From Cocos nucifera (lineage: Eukaryota > Streptophyta > Magnoliopsida > Arecales > Arecaceae), in the NCBI GenBank assembly GCA_006176705.1, contig QRFJ01005997.1, positions 62,001-126,000 on the forward strand: a DNA stretch of 64,000 bases. Direction: 5' to 3'. The notes under the pieces are model-generated. The model ran no database searches. It saw only the letters and a list, made by a program, of their open reading frames with translations, and was not told the DNA's origin. Made by a program: the position numbers and the translations under genes. How positions within the stretch are numbered: position 1 is the stretch's first letter; each line of letters begins with the position of its first letter. This document shows, one piece after another, positions 12,140 through 25,863 of the stretch.

Positions 12140-14383
12140 TGTTAGATATGTGTGCCCTAAAAGTCAGAATTAGCTGACACTTGTTATACACTTCTAAGGG
12201 CAAAATTATAATTTTGATTACAAATAATAACATAGATTATTTTCTATTACAATGTGTATTTAGTGTCTATGATACATTCCTTGATTTAATGGCAATGATA
12301 GTTCTTATTTTTAAGAGTTGAAAATTTAAGCCATGAATTTTCATTATTAACTCATAAAATGCTTCCGACTGTAGGATCATCATGAGGATGGTGATTGATC
12401 CGAAAGGTTGATGTATGATCGCTTCTTTAGAATAGATGAGTCTTGAGTCTACGGTGTAGAGAGATCGGAGTGAGAGTATAAATACTCATTAGAGAACGAG
12501 GGCACTGAGCATGACCATCTCGAGCAGTCATGAGAAAGTCTACCTTCTCGTCGATGACTGGCTTGAAGCTGCAATGGTGTATCTGGTTCTTTGTCCTGAG
12601 GTGCATCGGTAGTTCACCTTGAGGATGTTATAGTTTGACTACACCATGACTCGATCTCCTAGCCATTCGAAATCCTGAGGTGTATGTTGGCTATAGCATG
12701 TTCATTGTAGAAATTGGATTGCACCAATAAGAAATCTATCTACCTCGGTAGATGAGGAGTAGCCCTATGATGATCATGAGAATCAAATCCATAAGCTCAT
12801 GGCCATGGCAGAGTGAAATAATAGAAAGAGTTTCTATTAAGATTTTTACATTGGACTTAAGTCGAATGATTAATCAGATGATAGATAAATGAGATTACCT
12901 TAACCCTAATCCTATCGGGGCTCAAGATAGAAGAACTTAATCACACAAGTAACCGCACCAAAAGATTCATTTTTAGTTCTGATGGGTTGCCACCATATGC
13001 TACTAGGTGTCACTAGTGGATTCTGAGAGCAATTAGAATGATTTAGATGATTAATCATATTAGTTGTCTGAATCAAAAAAATTCTGATCCATCGAAAGAT
13101 GTTTCGATGATGTCGATGATAGAGATCACGACATATCTCATTACCATATGGGATTGAACCTAACTTGGTCATACAAATAAGAGTTTCAACCTAGATATCA
13201 TCAATTGGACTAACCTAGTTCAATTGATTTGAATTAGATTCAATTAGATTCAAGAAAATCATGCTAGCACATGATTGAGCCTAATGTTCTCCTTTAATTA
13301 TCATTAAGGTTTGTCTCGACTGAGCCAAATATGTTTGGACTCACTCAGGTACCTATACTTAGTCTGACTAGAACTTGTCCAGGTTAGAATGTCTTAATTT
13401 ATTTTCATCACCTATTAAATCATGTTTTGGACATTTGGTCAAACGTTGACTTTTGACACTTAGACATCTGCCCATGTGTCAAGCCATCATAGGAGAGAGA
13501 TCTTAGACTAGTCCACCTACTAAAAAGTAGATGGATAAGGGGTGCATGCCTAAGAAGGCGTGCGCCCATGGATAGAGCATCTGGAGTCTCGTACAGATGG
13601 GACTCTAGTTGCTTCGGGGTTTCTACCTAGGTGGCATCAAAGACTTATCTTTGATCAGTCTTGGCGCCATCTAAGGATGATTCAGAGGGGCACTCATCTG
13701 ATTGGATTAGATGATGTCATCCTACCAATCAGATTTAGATCTGATTGCACAAAAGGCCATGATTGGCTGGGATAATGTGGCACTGCATGGCACAATAGGG
13801 TCTATAAAAATCCTGTCTGCGCTAAGATTAAAAAAAGCTTGACCCATTGCCCACATCACAAGACCGTCCCTCTCCCTCCTCCACACCATCTTTAGGTGTT
13901 CTCTCTCCTACCCATGTCGAAGAATTTTTGGGCATAAGTTTGGTGCGATCCAAGCAAAAGAAAGGCGACAAGAGGAGGAAGGCAGCACTGCTACAAGAGA
14001 CAACTCACATCTTCAAAAGGAGTTTTGAAGATCTTTAAAATTAGATCCAGATTTAATTTTTAGAGAGGTGATAAAGAAGGAGAAGATCTCTAGATCCTAT
14101 CTGAGTGGATACGGATAGAGGCCAGGCACTTGCGTGGCTAGATCTAGAACCTCAGGCAGACATCAGGATCATCATAGGATAATCAGATTACCCTTAATAA
14201 GGTAAATTAAATTAGATTTAATATATTTTTTATTTTATTTTATTTTATTTTATTAGATCAATAATATCAGATCTGAAAAATCTTAGATCTGATCTAGATT
14301 TAAGAAAAAAAATTTTGAAATATCTCTCTTGATCCAATCAGATCTGAAGGAACCTAACCTGAAAAACTAGATTTTTTTGTTTA
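12140..14383 (+). repeat. Element A 3' LTR
   Basis: The direct repeat of 3998-6289. TG is intact at its start and the terminal CA is changed to TA. The reading frames at 12912-13172 and 13560-14038 are chance frames inside it. Confidence 0.9.
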
Positions 14384-15444
14384 AATTGCTTAATCAAATT
14401 AAGCCAATTAGCAATCCAATTGCTTATCGATCCTCCTGCAATACTTGCACTTGATTGATCATCAATCATATTGATGATTCGATCACTGAATGATTCTCAA
14501 TTATCGATCAACCATTCGATCTGATAGTAACTTCTTATGTGTGTGATCCCATAGGTTCGAACCTAAGCTAGTAGCATAGGAACCAATTTCTGTACCAATC
14601 AAAATGACCATCTAATAATGATACCTGACGTTTGATTAGGTCGAATGTATTCAAAGCAACATTCTTAGAACCCTAGCCCAAGGTTATCATAAAATTCATC
14701 CCTTTGACCAATAATGCTCAAGATGATATCGAGTTAGCTATCAACTCATACAAGCCATCCATATTGTGTTTCAAAATTTTGCAAATCCCATGAGGATTAT
14801 CTAGGCCTAGATTTTGTTAAATTAAAATATAGTGAGATATTTTCTTCCTGAAGTTAATCAGAAAAGGTTGATCTCATTTTAATTCACACACTGACTCTAC
14901 AAGTACTTGGCTGCACCCAAAAATCTTTTGTTGCTATATTAGAAATATAGATAGATTGGCACCAAGTACAGTGAGTTGCTTGCAAGTCATCATGGTGATC
15001 TTAGATTGAAGCAACAATTATACCCATTGACCTTTACTAGTTATTTTTGATAGTAGAGTGCTACATTGGTCATGTTCAGTGCAAATGTACTCCTATATTT
15101 CACTTGTATGCTATACCAGTATCTCCACACCACTTGATTATGAGGATAACTAACGTATATGACATACAAAGACCTACATTGGATAAGTTATCATTCTTAT
15201 TAATAACTTATCATTTCGTCATGAACAAATTTAAGAACCATCTGATCAATCCTCCTTTATCAATCAATCCTTCTTTATCGATTAAGTATGGTTCCAATGA
15301 CTTCATCATAACTTAGGAGTTTACTTAAGAAAAATAGAACTTTTATGATGAATAAGCTAAATAATAATTATTATTTGATCATTTATATACTAATTTCTAT
15401 CATCTATAATTTAAATGATTGGCTTTAGGATATATTTTCTAACA
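14384..15444 (-). repeat. Element Z 5' LTR, outer part
   Basis: Continuation of the Z LTR after the insertion of A. It ends with '...ttttctaaca' at 15444, which on the minus strand is a TGTTAGAAAATAT-type LTR start. Its first five bases are the right-hand copy of the A target duplication. The reading frame at 15047-15316 has no recognisable product. Confidence 0.55.
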
Positions 15445-15517
15445 TAGGATCCAGAGCAGCATATGGTCCACAAGCGTTTGTGGCCTGTAGGTGCACGTGG
15501 CCCAGGCATGCAGACGT
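15445..15517. other. Short spacer between elements Z and B
   Basis: 73 bases, more G+C-rich than the surroundings. They may belong to the same old LTR-like sequence as 25864-26508, split by B. Nothing else is recognised. Confidence 0.3.
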
Positions 15518-17799
15518 TGTTAGATATGTGTGCCCTTGAAGTCAGATTAGCTGACACTTGTAATACACTTCTAAGAGTGAAATTATAATTTTGACTATAA
15601 ATAATAAAATAATTTATTTTCTATCATAATGTGTATTTGAAAGTGTCTGTGATACATTCCTTGAGTTAATGGTAATGATAGTTCTTATTTTTAAGAGTTG
15701 AAAGTTTAAGACATGAATCTTCATTATTAACTCATAAAATGCTTCTGACCGTAGGATCATCATGAGGATGGTGATTGATCCAAAAGGTTGGTGTACGATC
15801 ACTTTCTTAGGATAGATGAGTCTTGAGTCTATGATATAGAGACATCGGAGTGAGAGTATAGGTGCTTATTAGAGAACGAGGGCCCTAAGCATGATCACCT
15901 CGAGCAGTCATGAGGAAGTCTACCTTCTCGTTGATGACTGGCTTAAAGTTGTAGTGGTGTGTCTGGTTCTTTGACCTGAGGTACATCGATAGTTCATCTT
16001 GAGGGTGTTGTAATTTGACTACACCATAACTTGATCTTCTAGCCATTTGGAATCCTGAGGTGTATGTTGACTATAGCATGTTCATTATAGGAATTGGATT
16101 GCACCAATAAGAGATCTATCTACCTCGATAGAAGAGGACCAGCCCTATGATGATCATGAGAATCAAGTTCATAAGCCCATGGCCATGACGGAGTGAAATA
16201 ATAGAAAGAGTTTCTATTAGGGTTTTCACATTGGACTTGAATCGAATGATTAATTCACATGACGGATATTAGGATTTGATGAGATCATCTTAACCCCAAT
16301 CCGATCGGAGCTCAAGATAGAGGAACTTAATCACACAGAAAACTGCATCGAGAGGTTCGCTTTTAGTTCTGATGGGTTGCCACCATATGCTGCTAAGTAT
16401 CACTGGTGGATTTTGGGAGCAATTAGAATGATTTGGATGATCAATCATATTAGTTGTCTAAATCAAAAAAGTTTTGATCCATCGAAAGATGTTTCAATGA
16501 TGTTGATGATAGAGATCATGACATATCCCATTACCATACAGAACTGAACCTAACTAGCTCGCACAAACAAAGGTTTGGATCTGGATATCATCAATTAGAT
16601 TAACCCAGTTCCATTGATTTGAATAAGATTCAAGAAAATCATGCTAGCACACGATCGAGCCTAATGTTCTTCTTTAACAATCATTAAAACTTGTCTCGAC
16701 TGAGCCAAATGTGTTTGGACTCACTCAAAAATCTTTACTTGGTCTGAATGGAGCTTGTCCAGATCAGAAAAGGGTTATCTTAATTTATAAAATAAATTTG
16801 AGACAACACCTATCATTTTTCATCACCTACTAAATCTTATCTTTGGACTTTGGTCAAATGTTGATCTTTGACATTTAGACATCTGCCCATGTGTCATGCA
16901 CCCATAGGAGAGAACCTTGGGCCTTGTCCTCCTGCTAAAAAGTAGACAGACAAGGGGTGCATGCATAGCGAGGCATGCATCCCATGAGGATAAGATTTGG
17001 AGTCCCATATAAATAGGACTCCAGTTGCTTCAAGGGTTTAAATTAGGTGGCACCAAGGAGACTTGTTTGACCTAGTCTTGGAGCCACCTAAGGAGTGTTT
17101 TGAGAGACTCTAATCTAATTGGATCAGATGATGTTATCCCATCAATCAGATTTAGATCTGATTGCATAAAGGGCCGTGATTGGCCAGGATGATGTGGCAC
17201 TGCATGGCGCAGTAGGGTTTATATGAACCATGTCTGCGCCTAGAATTAAGAGCTTCTGCCTTTAGCCCATGCCACAAAGCTTTTCTCCCTCCTTCTCCAT
17301 ACCACCCTCTTGTCTTCTCTCTCCTCTCCATGCCCAAGAGATTTTGGGCACGAGTTAGGTGCAATCCAAGCAAGTGAAAGACGACAGGAAAGGAAGAAGG
17401 CAGCACTACTGCAAGAGACAACGGTTGTTCTTCAAAAGCATTTTTGAAGACCTTCAAGATCAGATCTAGATCTGATTTTTCAAGGATTGATTGAGAAGAA
17501 GAAGATTTCTAGATCCTACCTAAGTGGATATCGGTAGAGGTCAGGCGCTTGCATGCCTACATCCAGAACCTCAGGCAAACATCGGGATCATCATGGGATA
17601 ATTGGATTATCCAAAATAAAGGTATAATTAAATTAGATTTAATTTAATTTTTATTTTATTTTATTTTATCAAATCAATAAGATTAGATCTAAAGAGTCTT
17701 AGATCTGATTAGGATCTTAGAAAAAAAATTTTGAAATATCGCTCTTGATCCATTTAGATCTGAATGAACCTGACCCAGAAAATAAGATTTTTTCGTTCA
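15518..17799 (+). repeat. Element B 5' LTR
   Basis: A 2.28 kb LTR with TG at the start and '...tcgttca' at the end, immediately before a perfect primer-binding site. Its decayed TATA box is at 17217-17223. The minus-strand frame at 17152-17457 recurs in the other LTR (25216-25521) only because the LTRs are copies. Confidence 0.88.
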
Positions 17800-17801
17800 A
17801 C

Positions 17802-17813
17802 TGGTATCAGAGC
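17802..17813 (+). promoter_or_regulatory. Primer-binding site of element B
   Basis: TGGTATCAGAGC, a perfect consensus initiator-tRNA-Met site two bases after the LTR. Confidence 0.9.
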
Positions 17814-19678
17814 CAGGCTCCAAAATTTATTAGATTTGATTTTAATTTTTTTTATCTAATAATTAGATGATTTTAGATATCACATGAGATATGATTAGAT
17901 CTAAAATTAAAAAAATTAAAAATTAAATAATCTAGATCTAAGATGTATGAGATGCGTGACTAGACTAGGATAGAATTATTCTATGTGTAGTCTAACATGA
18001 TCATAATTTTAATTTAATTAATTATAATTTTTAGATTTATTTATTTATTATTTTTTAATATTATAAATATTATAATTAGATTTAAAAAATAAAAAATAAA
18101 TTTATTTAATTTATTCATATGAGATATGATAGATGCATGTTTAGACTAGTTATAGAATAGTTCTATAAAATTATCTAGAATAAATTTTAATTTGATATGA
18201 TCAAATTTAAATCTTATTTTTTAGATATTTATGAGATAATTTAGATCTAAAAATATGATGATATGATACATGAGATGTATGCAAAATATACTTTTAGTTA
18301 AATCAATTTTTATATATGTGATATATGATGTAGATCTAACTAGTTTTATAAATTTATCATATTTTTTATTAAGGCGTTCCTCTTAGCCGTCCGATCATAA
18401 GAACGAAGTAGAGTTTAAAGGTCCTCTCCTCCCATTCGATGGGATGTTCTTATGATGTGTAGGAGTGCTGCGCATTTGTCCTTAATCAAAAATCTAAAAC
18501 TTATTTTCTGTAAAACCCTAGATCCTAAAATCCTAGGATTTTATATACATATTTTATTTATGAATCCTAAACATAATTAAGAATTAAGATTATGAAATAT
18601 ATTAGGTCTAAAATTGAGAATTTTTAAATCCAAGATATACTCATAAAATTAGGTTCGGGCTTGGGTAGCTCAATTAGGTCTAGCGGTTGATTAAATCAAA
18701 TCAAGAGTTAGTTAGATGGGATCAAGAGTACCTAAATTGACCAGCCTAATAGGATTAAGTCTGGATCAAGGTTGAGTCACATGAGTGATCAATCAAGTTA
18801 AGACCTAATTAGGCTCAATGGTTAGAGTCTGGATTGTATGCTAACTCGATTGGTTCTGGCTCAATAATTTGGTGTCTAAGATAAGTTTGGCAGATACGAT
18901 CGATTGATTTTTAATTAGGAGCTACTCGACTCGAATGTGTTCTTATCGAGTTAGTGACATATCCCTTCCATCCATCTCACTTACCTAGCCATATTTGTTG
19001 GCTCAGTCCTGATCTAAGGTGGCTAACAATCTGAGCTATCCTATGCCACTAGGTTAGTCATAATGGTTATGGCTATGTCAAGTCATGTTTAAAGAGACCT
19101 AAATCAAATCTTCCTATGAAAAGATTAAGTCTAAGGTCTTCTACCATTGTAGATGTGCAGGCCCTTTTCAAGATTGATTATTCTCGACTAGTCATAGTGG
19201 TTCAGTTGCACCAAAAAGATGCAACCATGTCTATTTGGCATTGGATGCTACAGACTGGAGGATGGATTTGGCTCAATATTTTGAATATGATGAGAGATCC
19301 AATTAGAAATCCAATCTATGCAAATGGTGGATCTGACTTAACTAAAAAATGGATCAATATTTCGGGCATGGTGAGATTCATAAATTAGAGACCAAGCCTG
19401 GGTGCACCATGATTAGAGAATCATTGGACAAGAGTTGTTCACTCATTGGCTAACCAATCAACAATAACTGTTAGATGAGGTGATGAGTCAGTTTGTGAGA
19501 CTGTACCATCCACTAGAAATGAGTAATCATGGAGATTTTTGCGTTTCTACAGAGGGAGTGTAGGGATCCGACAAAATAGTGGAAGCTAATTTATTGAAAA
19601 ATCAAATCCCTAAATAAATTGGTCAAGTCTTAATTATAAAATCTAACTAGAAACTTTGACTCTCTATAGAAAAAAAAA
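17814..19678 (+). other. Leader of element B
   Basis: A non-coding leader collinear with that of A. Its stem-loops are at 17962-17993, 18151-18167 and 18394-18456. The short frame at 19116-19388 lies in the same place as other chance frames in this leader and has no known match. Confidence 0.7.
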
Positions 19679-20545
19679 ATGTGCGTCTAATCCACTAGCC
19701 CATATTCTAGACACCCATAGACTAACCAGACCCAATTACAAGGATTGGCTTTGGAACTTCAAAATCATTTTAGGTTTCGAGAAGTTAACTCATGTATTAG
19801 ACCAGGATCTTTCCACCTTACCAGCTCGTTCGTCTGCTAAATAGAGAGCGTCTCTTGACAAATGGATGGATGAAGATAATAAGACTAGATACTACATGTT
19901 GGGCTTGATGTCTGATGAGCTTCAGCATCAACATGAAGATATCAAAACTACCCATCAAATGTTGGCTCACCTATAAGAGTTATTTGGTGAATAGAGTCAC
20001 GCAGCCAAATATCAGGTCACTAAATGATTGTTTAAGGCTAAAATGCATGATGGGCAATCAGTCCAAGATCATTGTCAGATGATGATCAAGGACTTTGAAG
20101 AGCTTGAGAAGCTCGAAGTGAAGTTAGATCGGGATCTGTAGAATGATAAAATTCTACAATCATTGACTAATGCGTATGGACAGTTTATCATGAACTACCA
20201 TATGCATAAACTTTAGAATACTCTGACCAAGCTTATGAATATGCTGGTTACTGTTGAGCTTTCTATGAAATGTTCTAAAGGCTCAATACTTGCTATGAAA
20301 TGGACTTCTTCTAGAAAAAAGTTTTTTGGAAAGAAGAAGAATTCTATAAAAAAATAAAAGGTGGAAAAAGAAAAAAAAAAGAAGGCAGAGCTGAAGAAGA
20401 AGGCTGTTGATAAAGAAAAATATTTTCATTGTAATACTGATGGCCACTGAAAGCGAAACTACCTTACATACCTGGCCATCCTGAAGAATAAGAAGGAGAC
20501 AGGTCCTTCTGGAGGTATGCTCGTTATTGAATCTAATCTTACGAT
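19679..20545 (+). pseudogene. gag: Element B gag, broken
   Basis: Collinear with A gag. The ATG at 19679 is out of frame because two bases are missing just after it. Stops at 20139-20141 and 20214-20216 fall at the same codons as in A and C. The zinc knuckle has Tyr for the first Cys (20421-20423) and a TGA for the Trp after His (20448-20450), both as in A. The Lys-rich tail contains a run of A's. Confidence 0.83.
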
Positions 20546-23500
20546 TTCTTCTGCATCTAGTTGGATGCTTGACTCTGGTTCTAGTGCTTATTTGTGCACT
20601 TCCATGTAGAGGATAGAAGGAGGCTGAGAGATGGTGAGATGATCCTATGCATAGAAAATGGAGCAAGGATAGCTATTGTGGCTGTGGGAACCTACCCTCT
20701 TCGACTACCGTCTGGCTTAAATTTAGTATTTAGGGATTGTTATTATGTGCCTACTACAAGTAGAAATTTGATTTTTTTTTCATGTTTAGCACTAGAAGGC
20801 TATGTAATTAATTTTCTTAAGGACTATTGTAATATTCTTTATGAAAGAAATAAAATTACAAGTGGTTTCCTAATTAACGGTCTCTACTAGTTACATATTG
20901 ATGTATCTATCTTTAATATCGAGCAAAATATGAATGTCATAAGATCAAAATGACCCAGGAATAGTCCAAACGATAGGTATCTATGGCATCTAAGGCTAGA
21001 TCATATAGCAGAAGATAGGGTTAACAAATTGGAGAAAATTGGGCTATTGAGTTCGTTGACTTTCAAGCCATATCTAATTTATGAATCATGTCTTCATGGC
21101 AAAATGACTAAGCTCTCTTTTGTAGGACATGGGGAAAGGGCCATGGATCTACTTGTCCTAGTACATACTAATGTGTGTGGCCCATTTAAAGCAACTCTGA
21201 CTACTTCATAACCTTTTCTGAAGCCTTTGAAAAATTCAAAAAATTCAGACATAAAGTTGAAAAGCAAACTAAAAAATTCATTAAGATTCTTCGATCAGAT
21301 CGAGGAGGTGAATACCTTAGTCAAAAATTTCTGAACTATCTCAAGCAAAATGGCATAGTCTTTCAATGGACTCCATCTAGAATACCTCAACTCAATGGGG
21401 TTTTAGAATGGAGGAATCGGATCCTATTAGATATGGTCCGATCCATGATGAGCTTCACAAACCTTCCTAATTTTCTTTGGGGACATAGTCTATTAACTGC
21501 TATATATTTACTAAATAGAATTTTCTTTAAAACCATTCCTACCACACCATATGAGATATGATAGAATAAGAAACCAAGTCTGAGTTATCTCAGAATTTGG
21601 GATTGTCCGGCTCATGTCAAAAGATAACAAGTGGACAAGTTAGACTATAGGTCCTTTAGAGCTCGATTTATAGGATATCCTAAAGAGTCATTAGGATATT
21701 ATTTCTATATTTCAGAAGATCACAATGTGATTATGAGTCGGCATGCCATTTTTCTTAAAAAATAGTTTATTCAAAATGGCAGCATTGGAAAGCAGATCAA
21801 GCTCGAAGAGAAAGTCTCACATGAGCAATGAGCTAAGGACCCTATGGAACCAAATTAGGTTGAGCCAATACAATCACTACCTCTTCCACCTCCTAGATCG
21901 GAAAGAATTTTTTGTCCTTTTGAGAGGTACTTAGGTACTATTTTAGAGGAAGTAGAGAAAATATTTCTCATAGGTAATAGGGTTCATGGTGATGATCCTA
22001 AAATCTATGATGAGGCGATATCAGATATTGACTCCAAGAAATGGTTAGAGGTAATGAAGTCAAAAATTAACTCGATGCACTCAAACCAAGTCTGGACCTT
22101 GGTAGATCCACCTGAAGATATAGTACCTATTGGGTGTAAATAGATCTATAAGAGAAAGATTGGTGCAGATGGAAATGTGGAGACATTCAAAGCTAGATTA
22201 GTGGCAAAAGGATATAGTCAGCGTGAAGGCATTGACTATTAGGATACCTTTTCGTCAGCAGCTATGCAAAAATCCATCCACACATTGCTTGCTCTTGCAA
22301 CCTATTTTGATTATGAAATATGGCAAATGAACATAAAAATGGCATTCTTAAATGGATACCTTGAGGAAGATATCTATATGGAACAGTAATTAGGTTTCAT
22401 ATCCAGTGATGCTGATCACAAAGTATGCAAGCTACAAAGGTCCATATATGGACTTAAGCAAGCATCTTAGAGTTGGAATACTCGTTTTAATGATGTGATC
22501 AAATTATTTGATTTCATCAAGAATGAAAAGGAACCATGTATTTTTAAAAAGGTCAGTGGGAGCGCTATTGTCTTCCTCATATTGTGCGTGGATGATATCC
22601 TCCTTATTGAGAATGATATTCTCATGTTGACCATAGTTAAAATGTAGTTATCTAAAGAATTCTCCATGAAAGATCTAGGAGAAGCATCCTTCATTCTAGG
22701 ATTTAAGGTCTATAGAGATAGACCAAATAGGATGCTAGATCTTTCACAAAAGATGTACATAGAGGAAGTATTAAAGAGGTTTAGCATGAAAAACTCCAAG
22801 AGAAGATTGGTACCCTTCAAACATGGCATTCATCTCTCAAAGAAAATGTATCCCAACACATCTGAGGAGATTAAACGCATAAGCAAGATCCCTTATGCTT
22901 CAGCAATAGAGAGCCTCATGTATGCCATGTTATGTACACGACCTGATATAGCCCATGCTGTGAGTAGCAGATATCAGTCGAATCCAGATGAAGAACACTG
23001 GACTTCTGTGAAATGTATCCTTAAGTACTTAAGAAGAACTAAGGATATGTTGTTGATTTTTGGTAATGGAGAACTCCAAGTTCGGGGTATATAGACTCAG
23101 ATTTTATGTCCGATATAGATGATCGAAAGTCAACATCTGAAAGTCTGTTTGTGTGTAATGGTGGTGCTGTCAATTGAAAGAGTTTCAAATAGATAGTAAT
23201 AGCAGATTTCATCATGAAAGTAGAGTACATCGCTATGTCAGAAGCTATGAAGGAGGCATTCTGGTACAAGAAGTTCGCCATAGAGATCAGAGTGATGCCA
23301 TTGGATGGCATTCCTCTGTACTACGATAATAATGGCACCATAGCCCTAGCTAAGGAGCTGAGGTCTTACTAGAAATTCAAGCACATGGAGCGGTCATACC
23401 AGCTCATCCGTGATTACCTTGAGAAAGGTTACATCGAGGTCAAGAGAGTCGACTCTGCAGACAATGCAGCAGACCCACTTACAAAATCATTAGGCCAGTA

Positions 23501-23558
23501 GAAGATTGAAGACCACCTTGAGAAGATGGAACTTAAATTTGTAGCCAATTGGCTTTAG
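20546..23558 (+). pseudogene. pol: Element B pol, broken (PR-INT-RT-RNase H)
   Basis: The protease DSGSSA motif is near 20575 and GAG-pre-integrase and integrase follow at about 20960-21640. The integrase has lost roughly 70 bases near 21195-21225 relative to A, which removes the second catalytic aspartate (the DDLSRY block). The reverse transcriptase covers 22030-22900, with VDDILL near 22590. RNase H ends with W-L-stop at 23556-23558. Stops include 21625-21627 and 23190-23192, both shared with A. It is inactive. Confidence 0.85.
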
Positions 23559-23572
23559 ATCAAGTGAGAGTT
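23559..23572 (+). promoter_or_regulatory. Polypurine tract of element B (decayed)
   Basis: 'atcaagtgagagtt' in the position of the C tract. The LTR start that follows is altered (TG lost). Confidence 0.5.
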
Positions 23573-25863
23573 AATTAGATATGTGTGCCCTTAAAGCTAG
23601 GTTGGCTGACACTTATAATACACTTCTAAGGATAAAATTATAATTTTAATTATAAATAATAAAATAATTTATTTTCTATCATAATGTGTATTTGAAAGTA
23701 TCTGTGATACATCCCTTGAGTTAATGACAATGATAGTTCATATTTTTAAGTGTTAAAAATTTAAAACATGAATTTTTATTATTAACTCATAAAATATTTT
23801 TGACCGTAGGATCATCATGAGGATGGTGATTGATTCGAAAGATTGGTGTACGATCGCTTCTTTAGAATAGATGAGTCTTGAGTCTATGATGTAGAGACAT
23901 CAGAGTGAGAGTACAGGTACTCGTTAGAGAACGAGGGCACTGAGCATGACCATCTCAAGCAGTCATGAGAAAGTCTACCTTCTCATCGATGACTGGCTCG
24001 AAGCTACAGTGGTGTGTCTGGTTCTTTGACCTGAGGTACATCGATAGTTCACCTTGAGGGTGTTATAGTTTGACTACACCATAACTCGGTCTCCTAGTCA
24101 TTTGGAATTCTGAGGTGTATGTTGACTATAGCATGTTCATTGTAGGAATTGGATTGCACCAATAAGGTATCTATCATCCTCGGTAGATGAGGAGCAGCCC
24201 TATGATGATCATGAGAATCAAGTCCATAAGCCCATGGCCATGAGAGAGTTAAATAATAGAAAGAGTTTCTATTAGGGTTTTCACATTGGACTTGAATATA
24301 ATGATTAATTCATATGACGGATATTAGGATTTGATGAGATCACCTTAACCCTAATCCGATCGGGGCTCAAGATAGAGGAACTTAATCACACAAAAAATTA
24401 CATCGAGAGGTTTGCTTTTAGTTCTAATGGGTTGCCACCATAGGCTGCTAAATGTCACTAGTGGATTTTGGGAGCAATTAGAATGATTTGGATGATCGAT
24501 CATACTAATTGTTTGAATCAGAAAAGTTTTGATCCATCGAAAGGTGTTTCGATGATGTCAATGATAGAGATCATGACATATCCCATTACCATACGGAGCT
24601 GAACCTAACTGGGTTACACAAATAAGGGTTTGAATCTAGATATCATCAATTGGATTAATCCAGTTCAATTGATTTGAATAGGAATCAATTAGGCTCAAGA
24701 AAATCATGCTAGCACACGATTGAGCCTAATGTTCTCCTTTAACAATTATTTAAACTTGTCTTGACTAAGCCAAATATGTTTGGGCTTACTCATGAACCTT
24801 TACTTGGTCTGACTGAAGCTTGTCTAGGTTAGAAAAGGGTTATCTTAATTTATGAAATAAATTTGAGACAATAGCTGTCATTTTTCGTCACCTACTAAAT
24901 CTTGTCGTTGGACTTTGGTCAAATGTTGACCTTTGACACTTAGACATATGCCCATGTGTCATACATCCATAGGAGAGAACCTTGGGCCTTGTCCCCTGCT
25001 AAAAAGTAGATAGGCAAGGGGCACACCCCTAGGGAGGCGTGCGCCCCATGAGGATAAGATTTGGAGTCCCATACAAATGGGACTCCAATTGCTTCAAGGA
25101 TTTAAATTAGGTGGCACCAAGGAGACTTGTTTGACCCAATCTTGGCACCACCTATGGAGAGTTTTGAGGGACTCTAATCTAATTGGATCAGATGATGTCA
25201 TCCCACCAATCAGATTTAGATCTGATTGCACAAAGGGTCATGATTGGCAAGGATGATGTGGCACTCCATGGCGCAACAGGATCTATATAAACCTTGTCTG
25301 CACCTAGAATTAAGAGCTTCTACCTTTAGCCCATGCCACAAAGCTTTTCTCCTTCCTTCTCCATGCCACCCTCTGGTCCTCTCTCTCCTCTCCATGTCCA
25401 AGAGGTTTTGGGCATGAGTTAGGTGCGATCCAAGCAAGTGAAAGGCGACAGGAAAGGAAGAAGGCAGCACTACTACAGGAGACAATGGTTGTTCTTCAAA
25501 AGAGTTTTTGAAGACCTTCAATATCAGATCTAGATCTGATTTTTGGAGGATTGATTGAGAAGGAAAAGATCTTTAGATCCTATCTGAGTGGATATCGATA
25601 GAGGTCAGGTGCTTGCATGGCTACATCTAAAACCTCAAGCAAACATCAAAATCATCATAGGATAATTAGATTATCCAAAATAAAGGTATAATTAAATTAA
25701 ATTAAATTAAATTTTTATTTTATTTTATTTTATTAGATCAATAAGTTTAGATCTGAAGAGTCTCATATCTGATTAGGATCTTAGAGAAAAAATTTTAAAA
25801 TATCCCTCTTGATCCAATCAGATCTAAATAAACCTGATCCCAAAAATAAGATTTTTTCTTTCA
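23573..25863 (+). repeat. Element B 3' LTR
   Basis: A 2.29 kb direct repeat of 15518-17799, ending '...tctttca' at 25863. The TATA box TATATAA is at 25284-25290. Confidence 0.87.

Larger units (their letters stand above)
3998..14383 (+). mobile_element. Element A: Angela/BARE-like Ty1/copia retrotransposon, complete structure, decayed
   Basis: A 10.4 kb element with two long LTRs (3998-6289 and 12140-14383), a primer-binding site, a 1.9 kb leader, broken gag-pol in the order gag-PR-INT-RT-RH, and a purine-rich tract before the 3' LTR. The flanking bases are AATTA (3993-3997) and AATTG (14384-14388), a target-site duplication with one mismatch. The final CA of the 3' LTR has become TA. The Angela/BARE assignment rests on the LTR start (TGTTAGATAT.TATGCCCTAGAAGCC type), the LTR length and the polyprotein style. 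Many stops and frameshifts make it inactive. It sits inside the LTR of element Z, so it is younger than Z. Confidence 0.9.
1..15444 (-). mobile_element. Element Z: minus-strand Ty1/copia retrotransposon, 5' part only
   Basis: Read on the minus strand this is the start of a copia element: a long LTR, a primer-binding site and a non-coding leader that runs off the left edge of the window. The LTR has TG...CA ends (plus-strand 2347 and 15444). Its minus-strand start resembles the copia A LTR start (TGTTAGA..., with a CCTAAAGCC/CCCTAGAAGCC block). The leader is alignable by eye with the leader of element A, sharing for example the 'cttaattaagaattaag' block and the stretch about 'gtgtctaaggtaa'. 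The LTR is split by element A at 3998-14383. Gag-pol, if present, is left of the window. Angela-like membership is inferred from these resemblances. Confidence 0.6.
15518..25863 (+). mobile_element. Element B: Angela/BARE-like Ty1/copia retrotransposon, decayed
   Basis: Same family and orientation as A, 10.3 kb. Parts: 5' LTR 15518-17799, primer-binding site 17802, leader, broken gag-pol, eroded purine tract, 3' LTR 23573-25863. Both LTRs belong to one subfamily, marked by a shared block 'gcatgaggataagatttgga' type near 16985 and 25050. The flanking pentamers are GACGT (left) and AGCTC (right). They do not match, so the target duplication is lost or an end has been rearranged. Confidence 0.88.

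Noticed and set aside
15518..15522. Solo-LTR interpretation of the 15518 LTR
   Set aside because: A matching LTR, primer-binding site, gag-pol and purine tract in the right order follow to 25863.
17152..17457. Conserved 101-residue minus-strand reading frame in both LTRs of B (also 25216-25521)
   Set aside because: The two frames are similar only because the LTRs are copies of each other. There is no known domain and no sign of coding constraint, and it is not open in A or C.
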